Counted from the first letter of the stretch, positions 17,106 to 28,096 are shown. The stretch is 64,000 bases of DNA from Pseudomonadota bacterium (GCA_018240745.1 JAFEFF010000170.1:1-64000); one strand, 5' to 3'. A program made the numbers and translations. Notes: a model not told the origin generated them from the letters alone.

Positions 17106-18776
17106 ATGAGAACGTCATATGCTTCGTGGCTCAAGATCTTCGCGTTGATCCTGCTGCTTGTCGTCTATCGCGATTATCTGCCTGGTGAGCCGTCGCCATT
17201 CATGATTGTCAATCTGGAGATCGCTTCCAAGTCGTCCGTCGCCAGAGAAGTCGGCACATTCATATTTCCGGTCGTATGGATCGGTTCTCTAGCGTCAATT
17301 GTTTTGAGCCCATTCCTCTCCATAGGGATTTTGCGTGTTTCTTTGACCGCTATATTTTTGACTTCCTGGCTGTTCAATATAGCCTTCCTGAAATTGAGCC
17401 AGGAAAGTGATTCGGTCGGTATTCCGAAGGAGAACATGATCGATTCAGGAACGCTCGCATTCTTTTGGGCGTTAAGGCAAAGACTGCTGGAAACCCTCGA
17501 GACCTATTCGGAATTGATACCGACGATAGTTGCGTTTGCTTGTATTCTGTTGATATTTGCATGGAAACCCAGCCCCAAGGTGTCCATTCGGGGGAAGTGG
17601 AACATTGCTGCGTGCTTGCCGATTGCCGTGGTTGTTGCGATGGCGCTCTATTCGCGGGGAGGCACATCGACGTTTCCGACCCCGGTTGGACTCCCCATCC
17701 GCTTCGCCAGCGCCATTGCCGCCGTTGCGAAACAAGATGAGGTCGCGGAGCAATTTCACGCCAGGCCCGTAACACTTCATCCCGAAAAGAGGCGTTTCGA
17801 GAAAATCATCTTGATAATGGATGAGAGCGTTCGCGCCGGCTTTGTGGATTCAACCTTGTTCGAAAGGTTGGGTTTGATTGACTACGGCGCAACGGTTTCC
17901 GTGGGCAACTGCTCTCATTTCTCGCGATTTATCTTCAAGCGTGGCTTCAGGGAAGCGGATTTGCCGAACGTGTTGATACCGAACGGCCTTGCGAGCGAAG
18001 AGCCAACGATGTGGCAGTTTGCCAAGTCCGCTGGATTCAAGACCGTCTACATCGACGCGCTGGACGATGGTGTTTTCCACGATGGCATAAACAGTGACGA
18101 GCGGAGCTATATAGACGAAAAATATCATATTCACACCCAGCCGAATTATCTGAGGGATTTTGACGCTCTCAAGCGATTGACTGCTGTAATGTCTCGGCCC
18201 GGTAGCGCTTTCATCTTTCTCGACAAGCAGGGTGCGCATCATGCCTATCAAAACAAATATCCGCCCGGCCAGGCACTAAGCTTCGAAGGACCACCCGTAA
18301 GACCGCCGGAAAACAAGGACCTTCGCGAATATCAACGAGACCTGTTGGGACGCTATAACAGGGCGGTGGATTGGTCCGCCAACAGATTCATGTCCGAATT
18401 GTTTGCTCATGGGCTGCCCGAAGATACCCTATTGATATACACATCCGACCATGGGCAAAGCCTGGTGGAGAACAACACGAAGTTGACTCACTGTACCTCC
18501 GGACCGATCACCGTGGACGGGGAGGGTCTGGTACCCCTGTTCGTGTACCTGCGCCAGGATACGCCATTCTCGCGATTGCTTGGAGAAAACGGACGGAAAT
18601 TCCACGACAGGTACTCGGACTTCCAAGTATTCCCCACCGTGTTGATTGCCCTGGGGTACTCTCGGCAAGCGGTCACGCAATCCTATGGCAGCTCCCTGCT
18701 CGATCCGCCGCCCGCCACACGTCGATTCCTGAAAGGGGGTGACGTTCACCAATTGGAATGGCAAACGGTCGAATGA
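17106..18776 (+). CDS. Sulfatase-like/phosphoethanolamine-transferase-type membrane protein
   Basis: A 556-residue protein with four to five N-terminal membrane helices (about 8-25, 45-67, 75-97, 135-155, 165-185) and a soluble alkaline-phosphatase-fold domain from about 230. Visible sulfatase-fold motifs are IILIMDESVRAGF (metal aspartate/glutamate), a possible nucleophile region VSVGNCSHFSR, FIFLDKQGAHHAY and YTSDHGQS (D-H metal ligands). This matches EptA/LtaS-type transferases that modify lipid or surface glycans. Base composition is visibly AT-richer, with codons such as ATA and TTG, than the neighbours, suggesting transfer. Confidence 0.75.
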   Translation: MRTSYASWLKIFALILLLVVYRDYLPGEPSPFMIVNLEIASKSSVAREVGTFIFPVVWIGSLASIVLSPFLSIGILRVSLTAIFLTSWLFNIAFLKLSQESDSVGIPKENMIDSGTLAFFWALRQRLLETLETYSELIPTIVAFACILLIFAWKPSPKVSIRGKWNIAACLPIAVVVAMALYSRGGTSTFPTPVGLPIRFASAIAAVAKQDEVAEQFHARPVTLHPEKRRFEKIILIMDESVRAGFVDSTLFERLGLIDYGATVSVGNCSHFSRFIFKRGFREADLPNVLIPNGLASEEPTMWQFAKSAGFKTVYIDALDDGVFHDGINSDERSYIDEKYHIHTQPNYLRDFDALKRLTAVMSRPGSAFIFLDKQGAHHAYQNKYPPGQALSFEGPPVRPPENKDLREYQRDLLGRYNRAVDWSANRFMSELFAHGLPEDTLLIYTSDHGQSLVENNTKLTHCTSGPITVDGEGLVPLFVYLRQDTPFSRLLGENGRKFHDRYSDFQVFPTVLIALGYSRQAVTQSYGSSLLDPPPATRRFLKGGDVHQLEWQTVE

Positions 18777-18836
18777 CCGCTTCGTCCGAGGTGTCCACAC
18801 CCAGCGTGGACCCGGCGTGGACGGGTGGCGGGCGGG

Positions 18837-19274
18837 CTATTTCCGCGGCCGGGAAGGCTCGGAAATCTCCGCCACCGCGGCACCGACGCTGCCCAAAGCA
18901 GCCGCCCGCGGCTCGGTCGCGACGTCACCCAGGGCGACGATGCCGGCCAGCTTCTTGTCCCGATCGAGGATCGCCAGGCGGCGGACCTGCAGGACCTTCA
19001 TGCGCTCCAGCACCTCGTCCGCCTCCTCGTCGCAGTAGGCATAGGCGATGTCCTCGGTCATGCAGTCGCGCACCAGCCCGTCGACTGGCGACAGCCCGGC
19101 TGCAACGCCGCGCACCACGATGTCGCGATCCGTGATGGCGCCAACCAGGCGTCCGCCGTCGCATACCGGCAGCGAGCCGACCCCCATCGCCTCCATGGCA
19201 GCGGCGGCCTGCTGCAGGGAGGCATCGGGCGGGACCGTCTCGACCTCCCGGGTCATGATCTCGGACACCTGCAT
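18837..19274 (-). CDS. CBS-domain pair protein
   Basis: A 145-residue protein consisting of two CBS domains (about 7-57 and 71-125), with the typical GVGSLPVCDGGRLVGAITDRDIV and VRRLAILDRDKKLAGIVALGDV segments that bind adenine nucleotides. It has no attached catalytic domain, so it is likely a cytosolic energy sensor acting on a partner. It diverges from the PaoA-like gene across 72 bp. Confidence 0.87.
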   Translation of the reverse strand: MQVSEIMTREVETVPPDASLQQAAAAMEAMGVGSLPVCDGGRLVGAITDRDIVVRGVAAGLSPVDGLVRDCMTEDIAYAYCDEEADEVLERMKVLQVRRLAILDRDKKLAGIVALGDVATEPRAAALGSVGAAVAEISEPSRPRK

Positions 19275-19346
19275 AATAGGTTAATGCCGGCCCATTTGGT
19301 TGGTTCCGGCACGCAACAGACCCGGCAGGCCCGTCGTTGTCTCGCC

Positions 19347-19991
19347 ATGAGCAAGAGCCCGGTCACACGGCGCGGCCTTCTCGGGACGGCCGCCCTTGGC
19401 ACTCTAACAGGGGGCGCTCTGGCGGGGACCGCCCGCGCCCAAACCGCTCCCGTCCCCGCTACGGCCTCCGGAGCCGCTCCGATGACTGTCGATGTCGGTC
19501 TCACCGTGAACGGCGTGCGCCATGACCTGAAGGTCGATTCGCGCACCACGCTGCTCGATCTGCTGCGCGAGCATCTCGGCCTGACAGGCACCAAGAAGGG
19601 CTGCGACCACGGCCAGTGCGGCGCCTGCACCGTGCTGGTCGATGGCGTGCGCAAGAACGCCTGCATGAACCTCGCCGCCTCGCTCGACGGGCGCGGCATC
19701 GTCACCATCGAGGGGCTGGGAACCGAGCAGGCTCTGCATCCGATGCAGGCCGCCTTCATCGAGCATGACGGCTTCCAGTGCGGCTACTGCACGCCGGGCC
19801 AGATCTGCTCCGCCGTCGGCATGCTGTCGGAGCTGAAGCGCGGGCTGCCGTCGGCCGTCACCGCCGATCTCAGGGAGGCGGCGGTGGACATGGTGGAAGC
19901 CGAGGTTCGCGAGCGCATGAGCGGCAACATCTGCCGCTGCGCCGCCTATCCCAACATCGTCGCCGCCATCCTCGACGCCGGAAAGGCCTGA
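19347..19991 (+). CDS. paoA: Molybdenum oxidase [2Fe-2S] subunit, PaoA/YagT-like, Tat signal
   Basis: A 214-residue iron-sulfur subunit. It has a twin-arginine signal ([21 protein letters not shown]), plant-type ferredoxin cysteines in [16 protein letters not shown]...C, and a second cluster domain CGYCTPGQ...GNICRC. This is the electron-transfer subunit of a xanthine-oxidase-family enzyme. The signal on this subunit implies export of the whole complex, as in E. coli PaoABC periplasmic aldehyde oxidase. It is first of three packed genes. Confidence 0.88.
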   Translation: MSKSPVTRRGLLGTAALGTLTGGALAGTARAQTAPVPATASGAAPMTVDVGLTVNGVRHDLKVDSRTTLLDLLREHLGLTGTKKGCDHGQCGACTVLVDGVRKNACMNLAASLDGRGIVTIEGLGTEQALHPMQAAFIEHDGFQCGYCTPGQICSAVGMLSELKRGLPSAVTADLREAAVDMVEAEVRERMSGNICRCAAYPNIVAAILDAGKA

Positions 19992-19995
19992 CCCC

Positions 19996-20979
19996 ATGCG
20001 CGCCTTCACCTACGAACGCCCGGTCGACTTGGCCGCCGCCCTGGTGGCGATCGGCCAGCCCGGCGCCAGGTTCCTCGCCGGCGGCACCAACCTCCTGGAT
20101 CTGATGAAGGTCGAGGCCGAGACGCCGCAGCACCTGGTCGATGTCTCGCGCCTGCCGCTCGACCAGATCAGCGAGGAGAACGGCGGCCTGCGCATCGGCG
20201 CCATGGTGACCAACACCGCCCTCGCCGGCGACAGCCATGTGCGCGAGCACTATCCGGTGCTGGCGCGCGCCGTGCTGAACGGCGCCTCGGCGCAGCTGCG
20301 CAACCAGGCGACGACCGGCGGAAACCTGCTGCAGCGCACGCGCTGCTACTACTTCTACGACCCATCGACGCCGTGCAACAAGCGCGCGCCGGGCAGCGGC
20401 TGCTCGGCCCTGCAAGGCTACAATCGCATCCATGCGATCCTGGGCGCGAGCGACGCCTGTATCGCCGTCCATCCGTCCGACATGGCGGTGGCGATGATGG
20501 CGCTCGATGCCGAGGTCGAGGTCGAGGCACCGCACAGCCATCGTCGCATCAAGATCGCCGACTTTCACCGCTTGCCCGGCAACACCCCGCAGAACGACAC
20601 CATTCTCGGCGCCGGGGAGCTGATCACGGCGGTGATCCTGCCGCCGCCGCCCCCGGGAGGGCAGGTCTATCGCAAGGTGCGCGACCGCGCCTCCTACGAC
20701 TTCGCGCTGGTGTCGGTGGCGGCGGTGGTCGAAACCGACGGCGAGCGCATCCGCTCGGCGCGCATCGCGCTGGGCGGCGTGGCGCACAAGCCGTGGCGCG
20801 CGCTGGAGGCCGAGCGCCAGCTCGCCGGCGTGCCGCTCTCCGACGATGCCCTTGCGGCGGCGGGAGAGACGGCGGTCAAGGGCGCGCAGGGCCACGGTCA
20901 CAACGACTTCAAGATCCCCCTCGCCGCGCGCACGGTCGCGTCGGCCCTGGCCGAGGCCGCGAAGCAAAGGAAGGCCTGA
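19996..20979 (+). CDS. paoB: Molybdenum oxidase FAD subunit, PaoB/YagS-like
   Basis: A 327-residue FAD-binding (CO dehydrogenase medium-chain type) subunit. The FAD loop is [11 protein letters not shown] (about 33-43), with a further [11 protein letters not shown] segment. The insertion [13 protein letters not shown]...GC...CIAVHPSD carries the cysteines that hold an extra [4Fe-4S] cluster in PaoB and HcrB. It starts four bases after the PaoA stop and passes electrons between the iron-sulfur and molybdenum subunits. Confidence 0.88.
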   Translation: MRAFTYERPVDLAAALVAIGQPGARFLAGGTNLLDLMKVEAETPQHLVDVSRLPLDQISEENGGLRIGAMVTNTALAGDSHVREHYPVLARAVLNGASAQLRNQATTGGNLLQRTRCYYFYDPSTPCNKRAPGSGCSALQGYNRIHAILGASDACIAVHPSDMAVAMMALDAEVEVEAPHSHRRIKIADFHRLPGNTPQNDTILGAGELITAVILPPPPPGGQVYRKVRDRASYDFALVSVAAVVETDGERIRSARIALGGVAHKPWRALEAERQLAGVPLSDDALAAAGETAVKGAQGHGHNDFKIPLAARTVASALAEAAKQRKA

Positions 20980-20980
20980 C

Positions 20981-23101
20981 ATGCCCGACACGATCCTCGG
21001 CCAGCCGATCGATCGCATCGACGGCAAGGCGAAGGTGACCGGCGCGGCGCGCTATGCCGGCGACCGGCGCGCCGAGCATCCGGCGTTTGGCGTGATCGTC
21101 ACCAGCACGGTCGGCCGCGGCACCATCAACAAGGTCGACATCAAGGAGGCGCAGGCCGCCCCCGGCGTGGTGCTGGTGATGAGCCACGAGAACGCGCCGG
21201 CGCAGGCGCCGTTCAAGCACGCCGGCGACCGGCATGCGCGACCCAAGCCCCAGCTCAACGGCGCGCGGGTGCACTATTATGGCGAGCCGGTCGCGCTGGT
21301 GGTCGCCGACACGTTCGAGCAGGCGACCGCCGCGGCGCGGCTGGTCAGGGTCTCGTACCAGACCGAAATGGGCGCCTACGACCTCGCCGGCAATCGCCGC
21401 TTCGCCTACACACCGGCCGAACTGGTGCAGGGCAAACCGGATTCGTCGCTCGGCGATTTCGACAAGGGCTTCGCCCAGGGCGCGCAGACGGTCGACGCCA
21501 CCTACACCACGCCCTACCAGAGCCATAACCCGATGGAGCTGGTGGCGAGCCTGGCGCAATGGGACGGCGACCGGCTGACCGTCCATTGCGCGACGCAGCT
21601 CGTCGATGCCGCGCATCACTCGATCGCTTCGACACTCCGGATCCCGCTCGAGAATGTCGAGGTGATCAGCGAGTTCATCGGCGGCGGCTTCGGCGGCAAG
21701 CTGCCGATCTATGGCGATGCGATCCTGGCCGCGCTGGCGGCACGGCAGCTCAAGCGTCCGGTCAAGGTCACGCTGACCCGCCAGCAGATGTTCTCGGTCA
21801 CCACGCATCGCGCCGCGACCATCCAGCGGGTGCGGCTGGCCGCCGGCACCGACGGCAAGCTCACGGCGATCGCCCACGAGGTGATGTCGCAGTCGGCGCG
21901 GATGGACGAATTCGTCGAAAGCGCCGCCGCCAGCACGCGCTCGATGTACGCCGCGCCCAACCGGCTGACGCGCCATCGCGTCGTGCCGCTCGACATGCCG
22001 GTGTCGGATTCGATGCGCGCGCCGGGCGACGCGGTCGGCCAGCTCGCGATCGAACAGGCGATGGACGAGCTCGCCTACAAGCTCGACCTCGATCCGGTCG
22101 AGCTCCGGCTGCGCAACGAGCCCACGGAGGATCCCGAGAAGCACGTGCCCTACTCGACCCGCAAGCTGGTCGAGTGCCTGAAGCGGGGCGCCGCCGAGTT
22201 CGGCTGGGACAAGCGGCCCAGCGTCCCAGGCACGCTGAAGGACGGCCAGTGGCTGGTCGGCTTCGGCGTGGCTGCGGCGATTCGCGGCAATTACCGCCGG
22301 CCGGCGACCGCGCGCGTACGCATGGACGAGAACCGGCACGTCACGGTCGAGATGGACATGACCGACATCGGCACCGGCTCGTACACGATCTTCGCCCAGG
22401 TCGCGGCGGACGCGCTCGGCGTGCCGATCGGGCAGGTGACGGTGAAGCTGGGCGACAGCTCCTATCCGCAGACGCCGGGATCCGGCGGCTCGTTCGGCGC
22501 CGCGAGCTGCGCCCCTGCGGTGCACGATGCCTGCATGGAGATCAAGAAGAAGCTCGACGCCGGCCAGGGCCCCGGCAATCTGCAGGCCGAGGTCAAGTCG
22601 GCGCCGGGCGAGGAGTTCAAGAAGTTCTCGCAGTACAGCTACGGCGCCCACTTCGCCGAGGTCGGCGTCGACACGAGCACCGGCGAGGCCCGGCTGCGGC
22701 GCATGCTGGGCGTGTTCGACGCCGGCCGCATCTACAATTCCAAGACCGCGCGCTCGCAGTTGGTCGGCGGCATGATCTGGGGCGTCGGCTCGGCGCTGCA
22801 CGAGAACGCGGTGGTCGATCAGCGCTACGGCCTGTTCGTGAACCACGACCTCGCCGGCTATCATGTGCCGGTGCATGCCGACGTGCCGGCGGTCGACGCG
22901 ATCATGCTGGCGGGCTTCGACGGCAAGTCGAACGAGATGGGCTCGAAGGGCGTCGGCGAGCTCGGCATCTGCGGCGCGGGCGCCGCGGTCGCCAACGCGA
23001 TCTATAATGCCTGCGGCGTGCGCATACGCGACTACCCGATCACACCCGACAAGGTCCTGAGGGGCCTGATGCGACCGGCAAACCTGGCGCAGCAGCGCTG
23101 A
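20981..23101 (+). CDS. paoC: Molybdenum oxidase catalytic subunit, PaoC/YagR-like
   Basis: A 706-residue molybdopterin-binding subunit. It has the aldehyde-oxidase a/b hammerhead N-domain (about 15-120), the GGGFGGK molybdopterin loop (about 234-240), TGSYTIFAQVAADALG, SGGSFGAA and the catalytic glutamate in SKGVGELGICGAG near residue 660. It oxidises aldehydes or heterocycles with water as oxygen source. No XdhC/PaoD-type cofactor chaperone is adjacent, so maturation must be encoded elsewhere. Confidence 0.9.
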   Translation: MPDTILGQPIDRIDGKAKVTGAARYAGDRRAEHPAFGVIVTSTVGRGTINKVDIKEAQAAPGVVLVMSHENAPAQAPFKHAGDRHARPKPQLNGARVHYYGEPVALVVADTFEQATAAARLVRVSYQTEMGAYDLAGNRRFAYTPAELVQGKPDSSLGDFDKGFAQGAQTVDATYTTPYQSHNPMELVASLAQWDGDRLTVHCATQLVDAAHHSIASTLRIPLENVEVISEFIGGGFGGKLPIYGDAILAALAARQLKRPVKVTLTRQQMFSVTTHRAATIQRVRLAAGTDGKLTAIAHEVMSQSARMDEFVESAAASTRSMYAAPNRLTRHRVVPLDMPVSDSMRAPGDAVGQLAIEQAMDELAYKLDLDPVELRLRNEPTEDPEKHVPYSTRKLVECLKRGAAEFGWDKRPSVPGTLKDGQWLVGFGVAAAIRGNYRRPATARVRMDENRHVTVEMDMTDIGTGSYTIFAQVAADALGVPIGQVTVKLGDSSYPQTPGSGGSFGAASCAPAVHDACMEIKKKLDAGQGPGNLQAEVKSAPGEEFKKFSQYSYGAHFAEVGVDTSTGEARLRRMLGVFDAGRIYNSKTARSQLVGGMIWGVGSALHENAVVDQRYGLFVNHDLAGYHVPVHADVPAVDAIMLAGFDGKSNEMGSKGVGELGICGAGAAVANAIYNACGVRIRDYPITPDKVLRGLMRPANLAQQR

Positions 23102-23127
23102 TCTGGATCTGTGGATAACCCGCCACG

Positions 23128-23142
23128 CGGGGCCACGCCCCG
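23128..23142. terminator. Possible bidirectional hairpin
   Basis: CGGGGC, loop CAC, GCCCCG lies between the convergent PaoC and small dimeric alpha/beta-barrel genes. There is no T-run, so it is only a candidate transcript end. Confidence 0.4.
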
Positions 23143-23162
23143 TTGGGACCGGTGGGACGGTC

Positions 23163-23507
23163 TCAGCGAAGCGCCAGCACGACCCGGGTCTGCGAGCGCA
23201 CTCGCGATGCGAACGGGCCCCAGCCGCGCATCGTCGTGAACTCCTTCGTCTCGACCGCCGCCGGCGAGTCCAGCTCATAGACCGTGGTCCAGAGCGTGGT
23301 GCGGCTGCGTCGCCGCTCGCCACGGTCGCTCTCGGCGATCTCGCCGACCGAGCGATAGCGCCGGCCCGACAGGACGCCGGGACAGGCGAGCGCATCGGGC
23401 AGATGGACGTCGTCGTACCAGCGATTCCATTCGGACTCGACCTCGGCATCGACTTCGGCAGTGACGATCAGCAGGCAATTTGGCAGCAGGCCATTCGGCA
23501 GGCTCAT
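23163..23507 (-). CDS. Small EthD/ABM-like dimeric alpha-beta barrel protein
   Basis: A 114-residue protein with an N-terminal beta strand followed by EVESEWNRWYDDVHLPDALACPGV, the W-Y-x-x-x-H-(L/V)-P-D element common in dimeric alpha-beta barrel (EthD/ABM-like) proteins. ATG 23507 is used because AAGAGGA is six bases upstream. The family includes small oxygenases and ring-modifying enzymes, but no function can be fixed here. Confidence 0.68.
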   Translation of the reverse strand: MSLPNGLLPNCLLIVTAEVDAEVESEWNRWYDDVHLPDALACPGVLSGRRYRSVGEIAESDRGERRRSRTTLWTTVYELDSPAAVETKEFTTMRGWGPFASRVRSQTRVVLALR

Positions 23508-23581
23508 CGGCATTCCTCTTGCACGCAGCTTCGAGGCGCGATGGAATGCCGTCCGACAGGTTTGTTCAAGGGGAGATGCTG

Positions 23582-25189
23582 ATGCGCATATTGGTTTGGT
23601 CGGCCGTCGCCGCTTTCGCCCTGATGGGCGCAGGTGTCGCCGATGCGCAGCAGGCGCAGACGCCCCGTAAGGGCGGCGTCATCCGCATGACCGCTCCCTA
23701 TGCCGCGAGCTTCGGCAGCCTCGACCCGCAGGCCACGCCGCGTGCGCAGGACGACATCGTCAACAAGGCGATCCATCGCACGCTCTACAACTGGGACACT
23801 GCCAACTCCAAGCTGGTGCTCGAGCTCGCCAAGTCGGTTTCGGTGTCCGACGACGGGCTGGTCTATACCTACAAGCTGCGCGACGACGCCTACTTCCACA
23901 ACGGCCGCAAGATGACGGCCGACGACATCATCTATTCGTACACGCGCATCATGGACGGCAAGAAGGGCTATCCCGGCGCGCGCTACATCCGCCTGATCAA
24001 GGGCGCGACCGATGTCGAGAAGGGCACGGCCAAGGAGATCTCCGGGCTCAGGAAGATCGACGACTACACGCTCGAGATCACCATCACCGACCGCGTCGAC
24101 CCGGGCTACTACCTGTTCTCCGGCAGCACCGCGATCCTGCCCAAGGAAGAGGCCGAGAAGCCCGACTTCGCCTCGCATCCGGTCGGCCTCGGGCCGTTCA
24201 AGTTCAAGGAGCACATCCCGGGCAGCCGCGTCGTCATGGAGCGCTTCGACAAGTTCTACAAGCCGGGCAAGCCCTACGCCGACCGGCTGGAAGTGCTGAT
24301 CATGGCCGAGGCGGCCGCGCGCGACGTCGCCTTCCGCAACAAGGAAATCGACACCTCGATCCTCGGCCCGGCGCAATACGTCGCCTATCGCGCCGACCCG
24401 CAGCTCGCCAAGGGCATCCTCGAGGTCCCCGAGATGTTCACGCGCTCGATCCAGTTCAATCTGGCGGACGGCGGCGCCAAGCCGTTCAAGGACAAGCGGG
24501 TGCGCCAGGCGTTCAATCTGGCAATCGACAGCGACCTGATCATCAAGCGGCTGGTCAAGGACAAGGCCTATCGCGCGGTGAGCTGGCTGCCGCCCTCCTC
24601 GGCCTCGTTCGACAAGACGATGAAGCCCTATGCCCACGATCCCGAGAAGGCCAAGAAGCTGCTGGCCGAGGCGGGCTATCCCAATGGCTTCGAGTTCGAG
24701 CTGACGACCAGCCAGAACGAGAGCTGGGGCATGCCGATCGTCGAGGCGATCATGCCGATGCTGGCCAAGGTCGGCATCAAGATCAAACCCAAGCTGGTCG
24801 AGGTGACGGTGCTGACCGAGATCGCCATGAAGGGCGAGCACCAGGCCTATATCGGCTCGAGCCTGACCGGGCCGGATTCGCTGGCGACCCTGCGCTGCTA
24901 CTACTCCAAGACGCCGCGCACCGCCTGCAACTACACCGGCTTCAGCAGTCCGGCCTTCGACAAGCTGCTCGACGAAGCCGGCCAGACCGGCGACATGGCC
25001 AAGCGCACCGATCTCCTGAAGCAGGCCAACAACGTGCTCTACGACGAGGCGCCGGTGTGGTTCTTCAACTACAACAAGGCCGTGCTGGCCCATCAGCCGT
25101 GGATCCACGGCCTGCAGGCCAACCCGACCGAGATCACGCACCAGTATCCGGAGGACATCTGGGTCGACGCCACGTCGCCCGCCAAGTGA
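23582..25189 (+). CDS. Peptide/dipeptide ABC substrate-binding protein (SBP family 5)
   Basis: A 535-residue DppA/OppA-type periplasmic receptor with a Sec signal (MRILVWSAVAAFALMGAGVADA). Family segments include VSVSDDGLVYTYKLRDDAYFHNGRKMTADDI, NLAIDSDLIIKRLV and EAGYPNGFEF. ATG 23582 is preferred because AAGGGGAG lies six bases upstream, while ATG 23576 abuts it. It leads the importer genes to 29057, with a repeat between it and the first permease. Confidence 0.88.
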   Translation: MRILVWSAVAAFALMGAGVADAQQAQTPRKGGVIRMTAPYAASFGSLDPQATPRAQDDIVNKAIHRTLYNWDTANSKLVLELAKSVSVSDDGLVYTYKLRDDAYFHNGRKMTADDIIYSYTRIMDGKKGYPGARYIRLIKGATDVEKGTAKEISGLRKIDDYTLEITITDRVDPGYYLFSGSTAILPKEEAEKPDFASHPVGLGPFKFKEHIPGSRVVMERFDKFYKPGKPYADRLEVLIMAEAAARDVAFRNKEIDTSILGPAQYVAYRADPQLAKGILEVPEMFTRSIQFNLADGGAKPFKDKRVRQAFNLAIDSDLIIKRLVKDKAYRAVSWLPPSSASFDKTMKPYAHDPEKAKKLLAEAGYPNGFEFELTTSQNESWGMPIVEAIMPMLAKVGIKIKPKLVEVTVLTEIAMKGEHQAYIGSSLTGPDSLATLRCYYSKTPRTACNYTGFSSPAFDKLLDEAGQTGDMAKRTDLLKQANNVLYDEAPVWFFNYNKAVLAHQPWIHGLQANPTEITHQYPEDIWVDATSPAK

Positions 25190-25205
25190 CGATGCCGAAG
25201 GCATC

Positions 25206-25307
25206 GTCACCCCGATCGAAGCGCAGCGCAGTCGAGGGGTCTCTTTTGTTGCAAGAGAGATCCCTCCGCTTCGCCGCGCTGCGCGCGGCTTCGGTCGGGA
25301 TGACGGG
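25206..25307. repeat. Interspersed repeat (GTCACCCCG...GGGATGAC family), copy 1
   Basis: The repeat opens GTCACCCCGATCGAAGCGCAG and closes CTTCGGTCGGGATGACGGG, with GTCGAGGGG/CCCTC inner segments that are mutually complementary. Two further copies lie at 51185-51289 and 61727-61850. It sits inside the Dpp operon between binding protein and permease and could form a processing or attenuation hairpin. Confidence 0.7.
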
Positions 25308-25317
25308 CTAGCCCGTC

Positions 25318-26256
25318 ATGCTCCTCGTCCTCGCGCGCCGGCTGGCCAATGTCGTGCCGACCCTGGTCGCCGTCATCGCGCTGGTCTTCCTGCTGTTCAG
25401 CGTCCTGCCCGGGAGCTTCATCTCGGGCATGGGCGAGGACGGCCGCACGACCATCGACCCGGCGGTGATGGAGCGGATGCGCAAGGAGATGGGTCTCGAC
25501 GACCCGCTGCCGGAGCGCTTCGCCAAGTACATCGCCCACACTGCCGTCGGCGATCTCGGCAAATCGTTCCGCACCCGCGAGCCGGTCACCTACCTGATCG
25601 GCCAGCGCATCTGGCCGTCGCTCAAGCTGATGTTCGCCGCCATGGCCTTCGCGATCGTGGTCGGCGTGACGCTGGGCTTCCTGGCCGCGCTCCGGCCCGG
25701 CAGCCTGGTCGATACCGTATCGATGGTCGCGGCGATCTCGGGCCTGTCGCTGTCGCAGTTCTGGTTCGGCCTGATGCTGATGTACCTGTTCGCGCTGACC
25801 CTGCAGTGGCTGCCGAGCTTCGGCTACGGCGACGGCGGGATCATGCACCTGATCCTGCCGGCGATCGCGCTCGGCGTCGGGCCGATGGCGCTGCTCGCCC
25901 GCACCACCCGGGCCGCCGTGCTCGACGTGCTGAACGCCGACTTCGTGCGCACCGCCCGCAGCAAGGGCATGAGCGAGCGCCGCGTCGTCGAATGGCACGT
26001 CCTCCGCAACGCGTTGGTGCTGGTGATCACCATCATCGGCCTGCAGTTCGGCTCGCTGATGGGCCAGGCGGTGGTGGTCGAGAAGCTGTTCGCCTGGCCC
26101 GGCGTCGGCTCGCTGCTGATCGATTCGGTGTTCCAGCGCGACATGCCGGCGGTCCAGGGCTGCATCCTGCTGATCGTGCTGTTCTTCCTCGCCATCAACA
26201 CGCTGGTCGACATCGCCTATGTCGCGATCGACCCGCGCATCCGGTACGGCCGATGA
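25318..26256 (+). CDS. Dipeptide-type ABC permease, DppB-like
   Basis: A 312-residue permease with six membrane segments, the DppB/OppB opening RRLANVVPTLVAVIALVFLLF, the periplasmic loop DDPLPERFAKYI and an EAA-type cytoplasmic loop DFVRTARSKGMSERRVVEWHVLRNAL. It ends with an ATGA overlap with the next permease. It forms the membrane channel with the DppC-like subunit. Confidence 0.9.
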   Translation: MLLVLARRLANVVPTLVAVIALVFLLFSVLPGSFISGMGEDGRTTIDPAVMERMRKEMGLDDPLPERFAKYIAHTAVGDLGKSFRTREPVTYLIGQRIWPSLKLMFAAMAFAIVVGVTLGFLAALRPGSLVDTVSMVAAISGLSLSQFWFGLMLMYLFALTLQWLPSFGYGDGGIMHLILPAIALGVGPMALLARTTRAAVLDVLNADFVRTARSKGMSERRVVEWHVLRNALVLVITIIGLQFGSLMGQAVVVEKLFAWPGVGSLLIDSVFQRDMPAVQGCILLIVLFFLAINTLVDIAYVAIDPRIRYGR

Positions 26257-27103
26257 CTCTGATCCCGATCAAGCTGATGCCCAGGCTCCGGGGCGGCACC
26301 TCGCTGTGGATCGGCGGCGGGCTGGTCGGGCTCGCGGTCTTCGTCGCCATCGCAGCTCCTCTGATTGCGCGCACCGATCCGGTGATGGACGCCAACCTGA
26401 TGAACGCCGAGATCCCGCCCGGCTGGGAGTTCCCGTTCGGCACCGACGCGCAGGGCCGCGACATCTATTCCCGCATCGTCTACGGCGCGCGCATCTCGCT
26501 GACCGTCGGCGTCGGCAGCCAGATCCTGAACAGCCTGATCGGCGTGTCGCTCGGCCTCACCGCCGGCTACTGGGGCGGCTGGTGGGACGACTTCGTCACC
26601 GCCCTCACCAACCTGATGCTGGCCATCCCGTCGCTGATCTTCGCCCTCGCCATCATGGCGATCCTCGGCCCCGGCCTGTCGAGCCTGCTGATGGCCCTCG
26701 GCCTCACCGCCTGGTCCTACTCCTGCCGTATCGCCCGCGCGCAGGTGCTGTCGCTCAAGAGCCAGGGCTACATCCAGGCTGCCCGCATCCTGGGCTACGG
26801 CGATCTGCGCATCATGTTCACCCAGGTGCTGCCCAACATCCTCGGGCCGCTGATCGTGATCGCCACGCTCGGCATGGGCACGGCGATCCTCTCCGAAGCC
26901 GCGCTGTCGTTCCTCGGCCTCGGCATCCGCCCGCCCTTCCCGAGCTGGGGCAGCATGCTTTCGGAGGCACGTGACCAGATCAACACGGTGCCCTGGCTGT
27001 CGATCTTCCCGGGCGTGGCGATCTTCCTCACCGTGCTCGGCCTCAACCTGCTGGGCGACGGCCTGCGCGACATCCTCGATCCGCAATCGACGACGCGCCG
27101 TTC

Positions 27104-27107
<4 letters not shown>
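26253..27107 (+). CDS. Dipeptide-type ABC permease, DppC-like
   Basis: A 284-residue permease with the family signature HPFGTDAQGRDIYSRIVYGARISL-like segment (FPFGTDAQGRD, about 64-74), an EAA loop YIQAARILGYGDLRIMFTQVLPN and several membrane helices. Both ends overlap the neighbours by four bases (ATGA), so translation is coupled. Together with the DppB-like subunit it carries peptides or a related solute. Confidence 0.9.

Positions 27108-28088
<981 letters not shown>

Positions 28089-28096
<8 letters not shown>

Noticed and set aside
16877..17134. Minus-strand 85-codon frame with a CNHC motif in the serine hydrolase upstream region
   Set aside because: Its start overlaps the sulfatase-like gene, it lacks a ribosome site and has no recognisable homology pattern.
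20909..23449. Long minus-strand open frame of 846 codons opposite the molybdenum oxidase genes
   Set aside because: It overlaps the well-supported PaoB/PaoC-like genes, has the Arg/His/Val-rich composition of an antisense shadow in high-GC DNA and no family features.
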